DNA of 64,000 bases, from NCBI GenBank assembly GCA_013146195.2, contig CM028379.1:90439401-90503400 (forward strand), in the 5' to 3' direction. The notes beneath the pieces are model-generated. The model worked only from the letters and a program-made list of their open reading frames with translations. It ran no database searches and was not told the origin of the DNA. Source of the DNA: Codonopsis lanceolata. Lineage: Eukaryota > Streptophyta > Magnoliopsida > Asterales > Campanulaceae. The position numbers and the translations under genes are program-made. This document shows positions 1-11,068 of the stretch, in pieces. Position 1 is the first letter of the stretch, and each line of letters starts with the position of its first letter.

Positions 1-210
1 GATTATTAACACCCGTGAAGTAAAACTTATGTGAATGTGCACTCGCACCCCCAGATTCCAATGTAGTACTTAGGGGAAGAAAGTTGTTAATGACACCAAC
101 CTTTGGTGGACCAAGTGAGCATACCACTGGTTGGACCAAATCTTAGAAAAATCCAATGGTCCATCGTAGTCCATTATACCATTTCGCCAATAGGTGTAGC
201 GTGTTTTAAT
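1..210. other. No recognisable feature
   Basis: Unique-looking AT-rich sequence. I see no coding stretch, terminal repeat or RNA gene on either strand. Confidence 0.4.
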
Positions 211-548
211 GTTAAGTTACGTTACGTTAAGTTAAGTTACGTTAAGTTAAGTTAAGTTAAGTTAAACTAAGTTGTTAAGTTGCTAAGTTAAGTTAAGTTG
301 CTAAGTTAAGTTAAGTTGCCACGTTATGTTAAGTGCTAAGTTAAGTTACGTTACATTACGTTACGTTAAATTAAGTTAAGTTATTACGTTAACGTTGCTG
401 CTGCTAAGTTGTTAAGTTACGTTACGTTACGCCACGTTAAGCTGCTGCTGTTAAGTTAAGTTACGTTAAGTTAAGTTGCTAAGTTTAAGTTGCTGTTAAG
501 TTAATATGTTAAGTTAAGTTAAGTTAAGTTAAGTTAAGTTAAGTTAAG
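211..548. repeat. GTTAA pentamer minisatellite
   Basis: About 340 bp built from GTTAA units, interrupted by variants such as GTTAC and GTTGCT. The 3' end is purest, with uninterrupted AAGTT units from about 505 to 548. It is a simple-sequence expansion and not the plant telomere repeat (TTTAGGG). Confidence 0.9.
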
Positions 549-579
549 ACAAAAACAAAATGTCTGGCTAGTACAAAGA

Positions 580-774
580 CGGCCAAAATCTAGTGTTTGG
601 GGACAAGAAGTTTCAAGATCTTCGGATTGGGGTGCTATAGCTTCTAAGAAAGATAGTGATCAGTCGATTTCATTGCCTTCTCGGGGTAGGAAGGATGAAA
701 AGGTTGATTCTCCTATGTGGAAAGAAGCTGATCAGCCGATTTCATTGCCTTCTTGGTTCGTTGGATCTGAGTGA
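580..774 (+). pseudogene. Unrecognised coding-like fragment with WG pairs
   Basis: A 65-codon open stretch ends in TGA at 772-774. It is hydrophilic and looks coding: it has two Trp-Gly pairs (SVWG, SDWG) and a repeated module (DQSISLPS, then DQPISLPS). WG pairs with Ser/Asp/Lys-rich context recall Argonaute-binding hooks of plant silencing proteins, but two pairs are too few to claim this. No start codon is evident, and the upstream side runs into the GTTAA minisatellite. It is probably an exon scrap carried by a transposon. Family unknown. Confidence 0.25.
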
Positions 775-958
775 AGACGGAGCAGAATTCAAAACTGATT
801 CAAAAGGAGGCTAGGGCTACGATTCTGCAAGAGAAGAAAGCTATGGTTGAATGGGGTTGAGAATCATAGTAGTGGATACTGTGGAGCTCGATTGGGTGAA
901 TGTCGAACTAGGGCAAGGGCTGAGCTGGAATTGGGTTGTCGCCGGCTTGGATGCCGCT

Positions 959-1309
959 GACTGGGAAGTCGGAGAAAGAAAGGTGCACCGCGGTGGCGCT
1001 AGTTGATGATGGAGCTCGGCTATGAAACCGAACTGGGGTGGAGAAGCCACAGTGAGCGGCTGGCGAAGGAGGCGGATTGGACGGATAGAGTTGAAGGGGA
1101 ACAGAGGAGGTGAATTGGACATATGGAATACAATTATTTTTTAAAAATAATTTTAATTATTTAAAAAGATTATAATTCAAAATTATTTTAAAAATCAAAA
1201 GATTAACTAAATGTATACCCATCCCATATATGCAAGTTCAATTAATGATAAAAATTAATTATTAATCAAATCTCACTATTATATTGTTTTTAATTTTTTA
1301 AAAATAATA
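959..1309. repeat. Direct duplication, copy 1
   Basis: This 351-bp segment recurs at 1470-1819 with only scattered differences. Both copies have a GC-rich first half and an AT-rich second half. A minus-strand open frame across the GC-rich half occurs in both copies, but it is low-complexity and I do not call it a gene. Copy 1 ends exactly where the Stowaway fragment begins. Confidence 0.9.
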
Positions 1310-1459
1310 CTCCCTCCGTCCCTAAATTATCGTCCTCCTTTCCTTTTTTGTCCGTCCCAAAATAATTGTCCACTTTGAAACTTACCTTTTTAAAACATCA
1401 CTTTAACCACATTACCCTTACTTTTTCACTCTACATTAATTATAGGCCACATACACATG
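1310..1459. mobile_element. Stowaway MITE, 5' half only
   Basis: It starts with the Stowaway terminus CTCCCTCCGTCCC directly after TA. It follows the first ~150 bp of the intact copy at 10523-10780 and breaks off after ACACATG. The missing half includes the right terminal repeat, so this copy cannot transpose. Confidence 0.85.
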
Positions 1460-1469
1460 GATAGTGGCG

Positions 1470-1819
1470 GACTGGGAAGTCGAAGAAAGAAAGGTGCACC
1501 GCGGTGGCGCTAGTTGATGATGGAGCTCGGCTATGAAACCGAACTGGGGTGGAGAAGCCACAGTGAGTGGCTGGCGAAGGAGGCGGATTGGATGGATAGA
1601 GTTGAAGGGGAACAGAGGAGGTGAATTGGACATATGGAATACAATTATTTTTAAAAAATAATTTTAATTATTTTAAAAATTATAATTCAAAATTATTTTA
1701 AAAATCAAAAGATTAACTAAATGTTTACCCATCTCATATATGCAAGTTCAATTAATGATAAAAATTAATTATTAACCAAATCTCACTATTATAATGTTTT
1801 TAATTTTTTAAAAATAATA
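1470..1819. repeat. Direct duplication, copy 2
   Basis: Second copy of 959-1309. Its final AAAATAATA is followed by TAATTTTTC, where copy 1 has the MITE. Copy 2 therefore represents the site without the MITE. Confidence 0.9.
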
Positions 1820-1954
1820 TAATTTTTCAAAAAAAATTATTTTGATTGTTATAAAACAATTTTTCACTTCAAATATCCAAAATATCAACTAAATGATGAA
1901 CTATAAATTAATAAAATATCATTCATTGAAATGATTATAATATTTTTCTACTAA

Positions 1955-2500
1955 GAAACAATTATAATTTATTTACCAAAAAAATCATTAATTTTGTATA
2001 ATAGTGACGGAGAAAACCGCCACCGATGACGGATCGGGGCGTATTCGTCACTAATCGATGATGAATAAATCAATTAGTGACGGAATCTCCGTCTACTAAA
2101 TCTGAATGAAACAATTATAATTTATTCAACAAAAAATCATTAATTTTGTATAATAGTGACGGAGAAAACCGCCACCGATCGATGACGGATCGGACGGCGT
2201 ATTCGAGTCAGCGATGATAATAAATCAATTAGTGACGGAATCTCGTCACTAAATGCGGAATGAAACAATTATAATTTATTCAACAAAAAATCATTAATTT
2301 TTATAATAGTGACGGAGAAAACCGTCAGCGATCGATGACGGATCGGGGCGGCGTATTCGTCACTAATCGACGAATAAATCAATTAGTGCGGAATCTCCGT
2401 CACTAAATCTGACATGAAACAATTATAATTTATTTAACAAAAAAATCATTAATTTTTTATAATAGTGACGGAGAAAACCGTCACTGATCAGTGACGGAAA
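1955..2500. repeat. Tandem array, about 153-bp unit
   Basis: The phrase GTGACGGAGAAAACCG recurs at 2004, 2156, 2309 and 2465 (spacing 152, 153, 156). Each unit pairs an AT-rich half with a half containing GTGACGG and CCGTCAC inverted motifs. It probably belongs to the subterminal region of the CACTA element. Confidence 0.85.
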
Positions 2501-2749
2501 CAAACAATTACTAACGGAAACTCCGTCGTTAAATATGGCGCCATTTCAAAGTGATTTTGCCGACGGACTTCCGTTAGTAATTTTAAAATTCCGTCAGTAA
2601 TTGCTGTCGAAAAATTCCGTCAGTAATATTCTGTCACTAATTAATGACTCACGGATCTCCGTTAGTACTTTTCAAATTCCGTCAGTAATTACTGACGGGA
2701 AAATTCCGTCAGTAATATTCCGTTAGTAAATGTCATGTTTCTAGTAGTG
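1955..2749 (-). mobile_element. CACTA (En/Spm) element, one end
   Basis: The motif TTTCTAGTAGTG at 2738-2749 is the complement of CACTACTAGAAA, a typical plant CACTA terminal inverted repeat. Inward lie many short direct and inverted copies of a TGACGGA/TCCGTCA core (about 2465-2720), the dense subterminal repeats expected for transposase binding. Three and a half tandem units of about 153 bp precede them. The opposite terminus was not found in the window, so the element is truncated or overwritten on its left side. The 3 bp after the end are ATG. Confidence 0.7.
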
Positions 2750-2827
2750 ATGGGAGACCATGGGCTGCAATGCTCACCGTCGACACGTCGCTCGCATGTT
2801 ATTAGGCCCGACGCTCAGTAGATTTCG

Positions 2828-3020
2828 AGGATCGAGTCTCTGGAAGCACGCTTGACTGAGGAGCAACGTTTGGTTGTGGAATATTGGGAATAATTAGAGC
2901 GACGATTTACAGAAATGATGGTCATGATGCAAAGCATGGCGCAACAGATGGATGAGTTTTCAAACACTCCCTCTAGTAGTACCGAGTCCCCTTCTCATGT
3001 CAGATATCTCTTCCAAGATC
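2828..3020 (+). pseudogene. Possible plant transposase fragment (weak)
   Basis: This frame reads as a charged helix (IESLEARLTEEQRL), then Met/Gln-rich helix (MMVMMQSMAQQM), and has one internal stop. Such Met/Gln-rich coiled coils are seen in the plant Ptta/En-Spm transposase family, which fits the CACTA end just upstream. A 35-bp TTTGGTACTGTTTAATT-type repeat follows at 3040-3150. The assignment rests on composition only. Confidence 0.25.
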
Positions 3021-3220
3021 AGCCCCCCTCCCCCACTTTGATTATTGGTACTGTTTAATTTGGTACATTGATATTTGCTATTGTTTGATTCCGTACTTTG
3101 ATATTTCGTACTGTTTAATTTTGTACTTTAATATTTGGTACTTTGTTGTAATAACATTTAGAGTTTGAGGTTTTTAGATTGCTTTATATTCTTGTTTATT
3201 TCGTATCTTTAGTCTCAAAG

Positions 3221-3418
3221 AATCCAGTGATGCACTCCAAGACAAAACACATTGACTTCGTTATGACTTCCTCAAAGATCATGTGGAAAAGGGTAACATC
3301 AGTTTGGAATATGTTCCAACTGAACATCAATTGGCTGACATTCTCACCAAGTCACAAGATGCTTCCAGGTTTGCGTATTTAAGGAGAAATCTTGGTATGA
3401 TTGATCAAACAGTTTAAA
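3221..3418 (+). pseudogene. Ty1/copia RNase H C-terminus
   Basis: The typical end of copia pol is visible: HSKTKHID, then after a one-base frame change FLKDHVEKGNISLEYVPTEH, QLADILTK and a terminal LGMIDQ before a stop at about 3418. RNase H degrades the RNA strand during reverse transcription. Everything upstream of the HSKTKHID motif is missing or unrecognisable. The fragment lies in the same strand and order as the extra ORF that follows, consistent with one element. Confidence 0.85.
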
Positions 3419-4161
3419 GTTTATTTTTAAGTTTACAACTGTTTCATACCAGTAGACGTTAATTAATTGTTACTAACTCTGTTATTGTTTTAGCTCAACA
3501 TCGCTAAGACCAGGTTAGTATTTTAGTTAACTGTCTATTAGAGGGTAAATTTTTTTAAAAAAAGGCTAAGGGGTTAAAAGTCACTTTTCGCTGTTAAATT
3601 CAAAATATCTAAAGTTAAAAACTTTATGAAAGACACCTGTCAATCATCCAAGCCATTTTCGTTAAAATGACTTTTATCCTTCCTTAAATAGACTTTGAAC
3701 CGCCATTTTGTAAAACTTTCACAAACCCTCTCTCTCTCAATTTCTTTCTCTACTCAAACCCTCTGTTCTTCTCTACAACTGCTTCGGTTTTGTACCTTAT
3801 TCTTCGCTTCTTCTTCTTTACAGCAACAATGATAAGTATTACAAAGCTCGTTAGATTCTTCTCTTATGATTTATTGTTTAAATTTCTTATTTTGAGTTGT
3901 TTCTTTGAGGAATTTGAAAGGACGCTTTGTGTATCCTGATAGTTTCCACCATTGTTGTATTTTTCTTAACCTTGAAGCTAATGGTTCTCTCTGTGCTTCA
4001 TATACTTACTTCTACAAGATTTAACTATTAATGTTTCTCTGTAATTTACTCTCAAAACATTCAAGGGTTTCAATTTTTTTTAAAAATCCTTTTTAAAATG
4101 AAATCTTTGATTGTTTGTTCTATCTAGGGAAAAAGCCCTAATTTTTAAACTCTTTTTGTAG
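3419..4161 (+). other. Leader between pol and the extra ORF, with probable intron
   Basis: There is no coding signal. A pyrimidine-rich, UTR-like stretch (CTCTCTCTCAATTTC at about 3728) is followed by AT-rich sequence ending in a splice-acceptor-like TTTTGTAG just before the extra ORF. Copy B has the corresponding sequence, including GCCCTAATTTT followed by TTTCTTTCAG, at the same place. A spliced subgenomic message for the extra ORF is a reasonable inference. Confidence 0.4.
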
Positions 4162-7100
4162 GTGAAATCATCTGCGAAATCCAGTTCTGGCAAAAGGAAG
4201 GTTCTTGACCCAGAGCAGGTCATTCATCCAGACCCCTCCGTTAACCTTCTTGGCTTTCCACTCTACCCTGCCTCTCATGACATCATCCAAGAGTTGCTGG
4301 TAAATACATACCTTCCGAGTATATGCATTGAATTGGAGTCTGTTCGCACTTTCGCTGTCGGAGCGAAAATGTGCGAGGATATGAATGCGTCTGGGATTCT
4401 CCCACTCTTCATTCTTCACGAATCCGACTACAGCAACCTCCTCGCTGAAGAATTCTACCAGCGAATGGAGATTAACGACAACACACCTTTATTATTTGAG
4501 GTTGGATTCGTGGCCGTCCCTTCTCATTTACTGCGAAGGTAATTTCCAAAGTGATTGGAGTTCACTTCGGCGGGGACTTTGAGTTATCTATTGTTGAAGC
4601 TAACAATGCCTGGGAAGCAATGGGGGGAGCAAATACCCCAAGGGAACCTCAAGGGAAAATGTTAAGGAAATATCTTTCCCTTGGACGTCTACTGTTCCAA
4701 TCATCTGCTAGACAAGTTGTTTCTATTCAAGAACGGCTCCCATGACATCCTAACCTCCCAACAGCTCAACCTATCAAGCGCCATCCACCAGAGGGTAAAC
4801 CCCAACTATGGCGCTCTTATTTTCAACGAGCTCTGCAACTACATCGCGACAGTAAAGGCCAGCCCTTACTATAAGAGGCCTTTTGTTCGGCTGATCAACA
4901 CCCTGCTAAGGGATACATCATAGATCAACTCAGCTGTTGAGTCGGAGGAGCTCAAGAAGGTCACCAAGGACAAACAGCTGATCGCTACTTTCTTTTCCAA
5001 GTACTTCGAGTACGAGAACAAGCGAAGACAATAAAAAGAGCTTTCCGTCATTTCTGCTAAAATGATTGCCCAGCCCATGCCAATGATGGTGACACGCTTT
5101 GATATGGAAGCGTATGATGCTGCCAAGTAAGCTGTTCGTACAGCTAAGGCAGCAGAAAAGAAGAAGACATACAAATACTGTTGCCCGGGATATTCTTGTA
5201 GAGGCAAGAAAGCTAGCCGATGAAACGGAGCACATTTTGAAGCACTCCAAGGTTGCGAAGGCCAGGAAGGCGACTGGTTTCTCACCATATGAGGCTGAAG
5301 TCTTGGCTGACATACGTGCCAAGACCAAGGTAGATGCCAATGCAAGGCAAAAAGCTGTAACATAAGAGTTTCAACCAGCCTGGATACGGAAGGAACTGAA
5401 GACCAGCAGACATGCAAAGTTTGTTGGCAGCTCCTCTACTGTTGCTGGACAAACCTCTTCTCCCCAGCCATCCCAGTTTGAACCAACAACCTCCTCTGCC
5501 CAGCCATCCCCAAACCCTAAACGTAAGCCCTCTTCTGACCAACCCTCACCTAAGCCTAAACGTAGGCGTTAGCGTAAGGGCCTCCCAACCAAGCCACCAG
5601 TAGACCCTGTCATCTCTGCCGATGAAGCCTCTGGATCTCCTATCCAGCTGCTGAGGCAGAAAAGGAAGTCTGCTGGTAACCAACATCCTACCCCCTTTTC
5701 AACCAATCCTACTGAGTCATCTACTAAGGAGGAGCCAACCCCTCTGGAGGAGTCTATCCCTCAGGAGGAGCCTATAACTCTTGAGGAGTTTATCCCTCAG
5801 GAGGAGCCTACCAAATCACCTCCACACACACCTCTTTCTCCCTTCAACTACTCACCAAACCCATCCACTCCAACTTTATCCACTCCTACCCAAACCAACC
5901 CTACTTCACCCACTCCTACCTAAACCTACCCTACTTCACCATCTGAACGAAACCAACCCATTCCCTTCATCCTAACCCCATGGTTTCCCCTATCATTTCC
6001 TCTGCTGCTACGAAGTTCATCTTTGAACTTTCGTCAGCAACAGACCTCTTCTCCAAGTCTACTCCCCCTCCACCAGAATCTCAACCCATGAGACCAGAAG
6101 CCCTTTTCTATCCCCCTCCTTCCTTCAAGTTCTCCACCTTCACCGACCCACTCCCATCTCCTTCAAATATATGTAATCATTTGGACATAGATATTGAAAT
6201 TCCTTCAACCCATCCTTCATCCCCACCTCAATCCAATCCCTTATCCACACATACCTTTCCCACACCTGATTCCTCTTCCACCTCAACCTCAAACACTCCA
6301 CCCCTCCAACAGCCATTTCGTCCTGCTGCTGCTGCTGATGCCACCTCGTCTGCTGCTACTGAGCCCATTCGAGTAGACGTCAATACCTCTCAGAGCGAAG
6401 ATATCTGGCGGTGGATGCCATCTGACAATCTTTGGGAGAATTAACAAGTATTTCCACCGCTAAGATTGCAAGCCGAATCATCCAAAGTACGCTTCGGGAA
6501 TGCCGCCATCCTCCGCCAAGTTCAAGAGGATGTTTGGACCCGATTTGGAAAGGTCAGGCACGAGTCTACCGATCTGAAGATAAACATGGAGGCTCAGTGC
6601 AACGAGTGTGTTCCTCCCTGCTCAACTCTCTTTGTGGATCCCAACGGGCACAATAATAAGCTAGAAGGGGGGGGGTTGAATAGCTTATTATACACTTAAA
6701 AACTTTTAAGGATAGTTCTTTGAAAAGTACTTACAATCTATTGAAAAGATTGAAGTAGCGGAAGTCTATCAAAGAAGCTGGTTCAGGTCTGCCGATAAGG
6801 ACTACCGGTAGACCTTAACAGGTTACTTAAGATATGCTGTAAAGGATAACGATAAATAAAGTAATAAGCAGTTAGTAATTAGACAGACAGAAGAGGAATT
6901 AACACAAGTATTTTGGGATGGTTCACACTATAAAGAGTGCTACGTCCACCACCAAGGCAGTCAACCTTGGATTTAAATAGTGCACTATGTTTTTCACTAG
7001 ATCTATTACAAAGAATATTCCCAATGGATCGTGTACAAAATATTGACTTGTGTTTGGGGGTTAAGGAATTAAATATCTGAGTAAACAGGATATTTAATTC

Positions 7101-8180
7101 GTGCAGAAGAATAGCTTTGAATGAAAACAACAAGAAGTACAAATATAAATGTTGATGCACAGCTTCTTGTTGTTGACGAGGACTTCTTGATCTGTTTGAG
7201 ATCTCTTGAATGCACTGAGTATTAAGACTGGAGTTGTTGTAGATTTTCAGGGTAATTCATCAAGAGTGTTTTTTTCTTCAGTCTTTAATGGCATCATTTA
7301 TAGCATGGGCATTCTGGAGATCCGTTGGAGAAGACGAAGACTTAACAGCTCTATTAGGTTGAATGCATTAAATGCATGGGGCTGTCAATCAAGAAATTCC
7401 TCTTCACAAATCTCGAGCAGGGAATGAGTACAGAGATCTATTTGCAGAGAATGGAGTTGGGCAATCGGATGTCGGATACGTGAGAGTAGGTGACGATGCG
7501 CTTTCACCTTTTCTTGTTCGGTTGTGAAAAGTCTTCTTGCTTTTCGGAAAGTTGCTTTCGGCGGGTCTGAGATGTCAGGGAATGTCTCAATTTAAATTCA
7601 AACTGATAAGGATAAATTTAAATTGATCCGTTACGAGTTGCTTGACTAGACACGTCATGGTTGACCGAGTGTAGGCAAGGCCTGCCGTTGTATGTTGAAG
7701 CAGGTCTTCCGGTGAAGCTTTAAAGAGGTCTTCCGCTGAACCTGTTGAAGTCCTATAAAAGCTAGACTAGGCAGAGTTCTATACACAGTTGCCACGTTAA
7801 TCGATACGCAGTCCAATTAACCACTGATGTATCAAACTAATGTAATGTATGAACAGATATAAATCTAATTACAATAAGTATCAACACTCTTCTACCAGCT
7901 CTTTCACATCATTACCATCCACCTTGGTCATGGAGGCCCTCCAGTGCTACACCTCAACGATCAACCTCTCGATGCAGCTCATGATCGCATGGCAGCCGAG
8001 CGCGAACGTGATATGTCCACCATGGAGGAGAGACAACTATGGTCTATGAACTGAGTTCTGATGGACAAGAACAACAGACCTCAGCTGATGAATAGTACAC
8101 CATAAGAGTTGAAAAACTCGAGCGCCTACGCCGAGAAACAGAAGCAGCTGCCAGAGTAGCCAAAGGAAAAGGAAAAAAAA
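4162..8180 (+). pseudogene. Extra (envelope-position) ORF of copy A, broken
   Basis: The reading follows copy B (61047-63738) along its whole length. It opens with KSSAKSSSGKRK, then an N-terminal domain of the plant 'putative transposon protein' type (GWIRGRPFSFTAKVISKVIG about 4500-4560, REPQGKML about 4645, KRPFVRLINTLLRD about 4875). A Lys-rich helical part and a Pro/Ser/Thr-rich linker (about 5400-6330) follow. The conserved QEDVWTRFGK block is at about 6520. The last part (PPVLHLND, about 7930) lies beyond a solo LTR inserted at 6633-7886. Several frameshifts and stops make it non-functional. No signal peptide or membrane segment is obvious. Function unknown. Confidence 0.75.
6633..7886 (-). 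mobile_element. Solo LTR of the Sirevirus-like family
   Basis: The 1254-bp LTR is bounded by TG and CA. The 5-bp duplication CTCTT (6628-6632 and 7887-7891) flanks it, and the interrupted ORF resumes exactly after the second CTCTT. Read on the minus strand it starts TGTTGATACTTATTG and matches the LTRs at 8580-9839 and 59368-60650. It is closer to the latter by eye. It represents a full insertion reduced by LTR-LTR recombination. It inserted opposite to its host element. Confidence 0.93.
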
Positions 8181-8579
8181 GTCATGGTAGCTTATATCTT
8201 TCTATCCTTATCCTTTGTATCTATCTTTTTTTGAAAACTCTGTAAATATTAAACTTCTTGTTTGAAATACAGAAGTTCATTCCTTTTCAAAAATGTCTAC
8301 TGTTTAATTCCATGTTATTTAAATTCATATATCTGCTTGAAATTTAAACATCCAGTTTAAATTTATTTAAACTTTGTGATATAATCCTTGTGCCTGTCCT
8401 TTGAATCTCTTTTGTTGTAAGCACTTAGATTAGCTGTTACATTTGAGGTGTTCTTTTTGATAGAGACATGTCTATTGTTATAAAACTTAAAAGGATTTTC
8501 TGACATGCTATTATCTATCCTTAATCTTTCATAGCCCTCACTTCTAAGTAATGATGACTAGATGCAAATACGAGGAGAT
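8181..8579 (+). other. 3' untranslated region and polypurine tract, copy A
   Basis: This AT-rich, non-coding stretch is alignable with 60651-61046 of copy B. It ends in CGAGGAGAT (8571-8579), the purine tract that primes plus-strand synthesis, immediately before the LTR. Confidence 0.7.
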
Positions 8580-9839
8580 TGTTGTTTCTCACTGTATCTT
8601 AATTTCCATTTACTCATTCATTACATTAGGTTATATACTTAGTGGCTAAATGGGTTGCTTACCAGTTAGCGTGGCAACTGTGTATAAAACTTTTGCCTTT
8701 AGAATAGTTTTTAGACTTCACAGGTTTCAACAGAAGACTTCGGCAAAGGCTTCACCATCAGCCTTCACCAGCAGTCTTCACCAGCAGACCTTGTCTGCCT
8801 TCGGAAAACATAACGTGTCAAGCTTATCAGGATGTCCAACTCTAGTGGATTAATTCATTAAGCTATCTTTGACTTAGATTTGAATTAATCCATCATCATC
8901 AATTCCTGACTTCCAAGACACGCCTTTCCAGCTTTTTCGAAGAATGAAGACTTCCGCCTCCTGAATACAGCAGAGCAGGTTTACAGTCTGACACAAACAG
9001 ACTGCACCAACTACTGCAGGTCTGCAACTCTGTATGTCGCCCACCTGCTAGTTTCAGCACCTACTCCTCTCCATACCCTGATCAGTTCCAATTGGAGATG
9101 AAGTCAATAAAGCAACTCCAAGCATTTAAAGCATTTAACCTAATAGAGCTATTACTCACTTCGTCTTTTCCAACGGTCTCAAGAATGCTCCGACCTATGT
9201 ATACTGCCATTGAAGACTGAAGAAATCAATGCTATGAATTTATTCAACAACATCAAGTCATCATACTCAGTGCATTCAAAAGATCATCAACTGATCAACG
9301 AAGTCCTCAACAACAACAAGAAGATCTACATCAACTGTTAATCATTTACTTCTTATTATTGTATTCATTATTATTCTTCTGCACCTTGAATATTCTGTTT
9401 TACCAGATATTCAATTCCCCCACCCCCAAACACCAGTCAAATATTTTGTATACGATCCATTAGAATTTTTGTAAAAGAACTAGTAGAAAATATAGTGTAC
9501 ATTCAAATCCAAGGTTTACTGCTTTGGTGGTGGACGTAGCACTCTTTATAGTGCGAACCATCTCAAAATATTTGTGTTCCTTATGTTCTGTTGCTTACTG
9601 CTTTATGACGTTATCTTCATCTTAACTTATTCCTTTGAGCCGCAAACTTCAGTAAACAGTCAAGTCTACTAATAGTGCTTCACCAGTAGACGTAGTCTGT
9701 CTTCCTAAAAAGTCTTTCGTTACTTCAACCTTTTCAATAGGTTGTAAATACTTGTTCTATGATCTATTACGATTTTGTAAGTGTTATTAGGCTATTCAAC
9801 CCCCCTTCTAGTCTAATATCGTGCCCTTTGGGACTAACA
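8580..9839 (+). mobile_element. 3' LTR of copy A
   Basis: 1260 bp from TGTTG to the final CA at 9838-9839. It shares blocks with the other two LTRs: a GGTTCGCAC/GTCCACCACC region, poly-C AACCCCCCTTCTAG, and the end GTGCCCTTTGGGAC. It is the most divergent of the three, consistent with copy A being older than the solo LTR inside it. Confidence 0.88.
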
Positions 9840-10522
9840 TCTAGGCTGAAGGCGTTGTAGAAGAGAGAACCAGGGATGAAAAATCCAGCCACGGTGATTG
9901 TGAGTGCCCCGTTTCACACCTTCCCCGCTACTGAAAAGCTGGTGGTTTCAAAACTAAAAGCACATGGTATACGCCCGACCTCATTGTAGACTCAAAAATG
10001 TGTTACAGAGTCGTCACCTCTATTTTATGGTTAAACAGATAAAAGCCAAAAATACCAGAAAATATAGGTTCGAGGGCTAAGTTACGAGTTAGGAAGGGGT
10101 TAGATACTCAACTCGCCCTTTTGGTCTCACAATGAGTTTATCAATATGTTTGTTTTATTTTATACACTTGGGTTTAGAAAAATACATTTATATATATAAC
10201 AAAAAAGAAATAAAGGAAAGTTATGTTAGATTTATTACAGAAAAGGAAGCAAAATTACAACTAAAATAATACAACTAGAGAATGATTACAACAATTTTAT
10301 AAGTTATTTTAAGAATAAAATATCTATACTAACAACAAATTTTGTTTATATTACATGCATAAGCAAGAAATAAACTTATTAAATAAAAAGAAACATAGTT
10401 ATTTCTATATTTGAAGTATATGCAGAAAAGAAAGTAATTAAACTGTAAAGATTATAACTACTTTACATTAAAGTAAAGATAGAAAAAGAAACTAATTTAA
10501 ACAAAAGAAAATATAACTATTA

Positions 10523-10780
10523 CTCCCTCCGTCCCCAAATTATTGTCATGCTTTCTTTTTTCGTCTGTCTCAAAATAATTGTCTTGTTTGAAACTTTCCT
10601 TTTTAGAACAATGCTTTTACCACTTTACCCTTACCTTTTCATCCTACTTTAATTATGGATCACATACACATGTGCTTTAAAGTAAACTACACATCAAACT
10701 AATATTAATAATCTAGTCAAATGTGCTTTCTTAAATCGTGCGCCAAATCTACCAAGACGATAATTTAGGAACGAAGGGAG
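10523..10780. mobile_element. Stowaway (Tc1/mariner-type) MITE, intact
   Basis: 258 bp with terminal inverted repeats (CTCCCTCCGTCCCC and GGAACGAAGGGAG). It is flanked by TA on both sides (10521-10522, 10781-10782), the mariner target duplication. It has no coding capacity. Same family as 1310, 26212 and 39785. Confidence 0.95.
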
Positions 10781-10987
10781 TATTACATTTGAAGTAAGAA
10801 CATAAAAGAAACTAATTTAAACATAAAGAAAATGTAAATATTACTACATTAAAGTAAGAACGGAAATGAAACTAATTTAGAAGTAAGAAAATATAACTAT
10901 TTCTACAATAAGTAAAAACATAGAAGAAGCTAATTAAATATCTACATTCTAACAATTTTTATATTAAAGTATAAACAGAAATGAAAC

Positions 10988-10991
<4 letters not shown>

Positions 10992-11065
<74 letters not shown>
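10992..11065. repeat. (AT)n microsatellite
   Basis: 74 bp of perfect TA/AT dinucleotide. Confidence 0.99.

Positions 11066-11068
<3 letters not shown>

Larger units (their letters stand above)
3221..9839 (+). mobile_element. Sirevirus-like Ty1/copia element, copy A (3' half)
   Basis: In order on the + strand: the last ~65 codons of a copia RNase H (3221-3418); a ~740-bp leader ending in a splice-acceptor-like site (about 4161); a long extra ORF (4162-8180, broken); an untranslated stretch; a purine-rich tract (about 8569-8579); and an LTR starting TGTTG (8580-9839). A pol gene followed by an extra ORF in the envelope position, with LTRs longer than 1 kb starting TGTTG after a GGAGAT tract, is the layout of Sirevirus-type copia elements. 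The 5' LTR, gag and most of pol are absent. Copy B at the right edge is the same arrangement on the other strand. Confidence 0.7.

Noticed and set aside
211..548. Interstitial telomere repeat
   Set aside because: The unit is GTTAA, not TTTAGGG or a known plant telomere variant.
841..1122. 93-codon minus-strand frame, repeated at 1436-1633
   Set aside because: It exists because the GC-rich repeat is duplicated. Low-complexity Ser/Pro/Gln composition, no domain, and its second copy ends in the MITE.
2740..9844. TCTAG at 2740-2744 and 9840-9844 as target duplication of Sirevirus-like copy A
   Set aside because: No TG-starting 5' LTR follows 2744. The first copy is simply part of the CACTA terminus.
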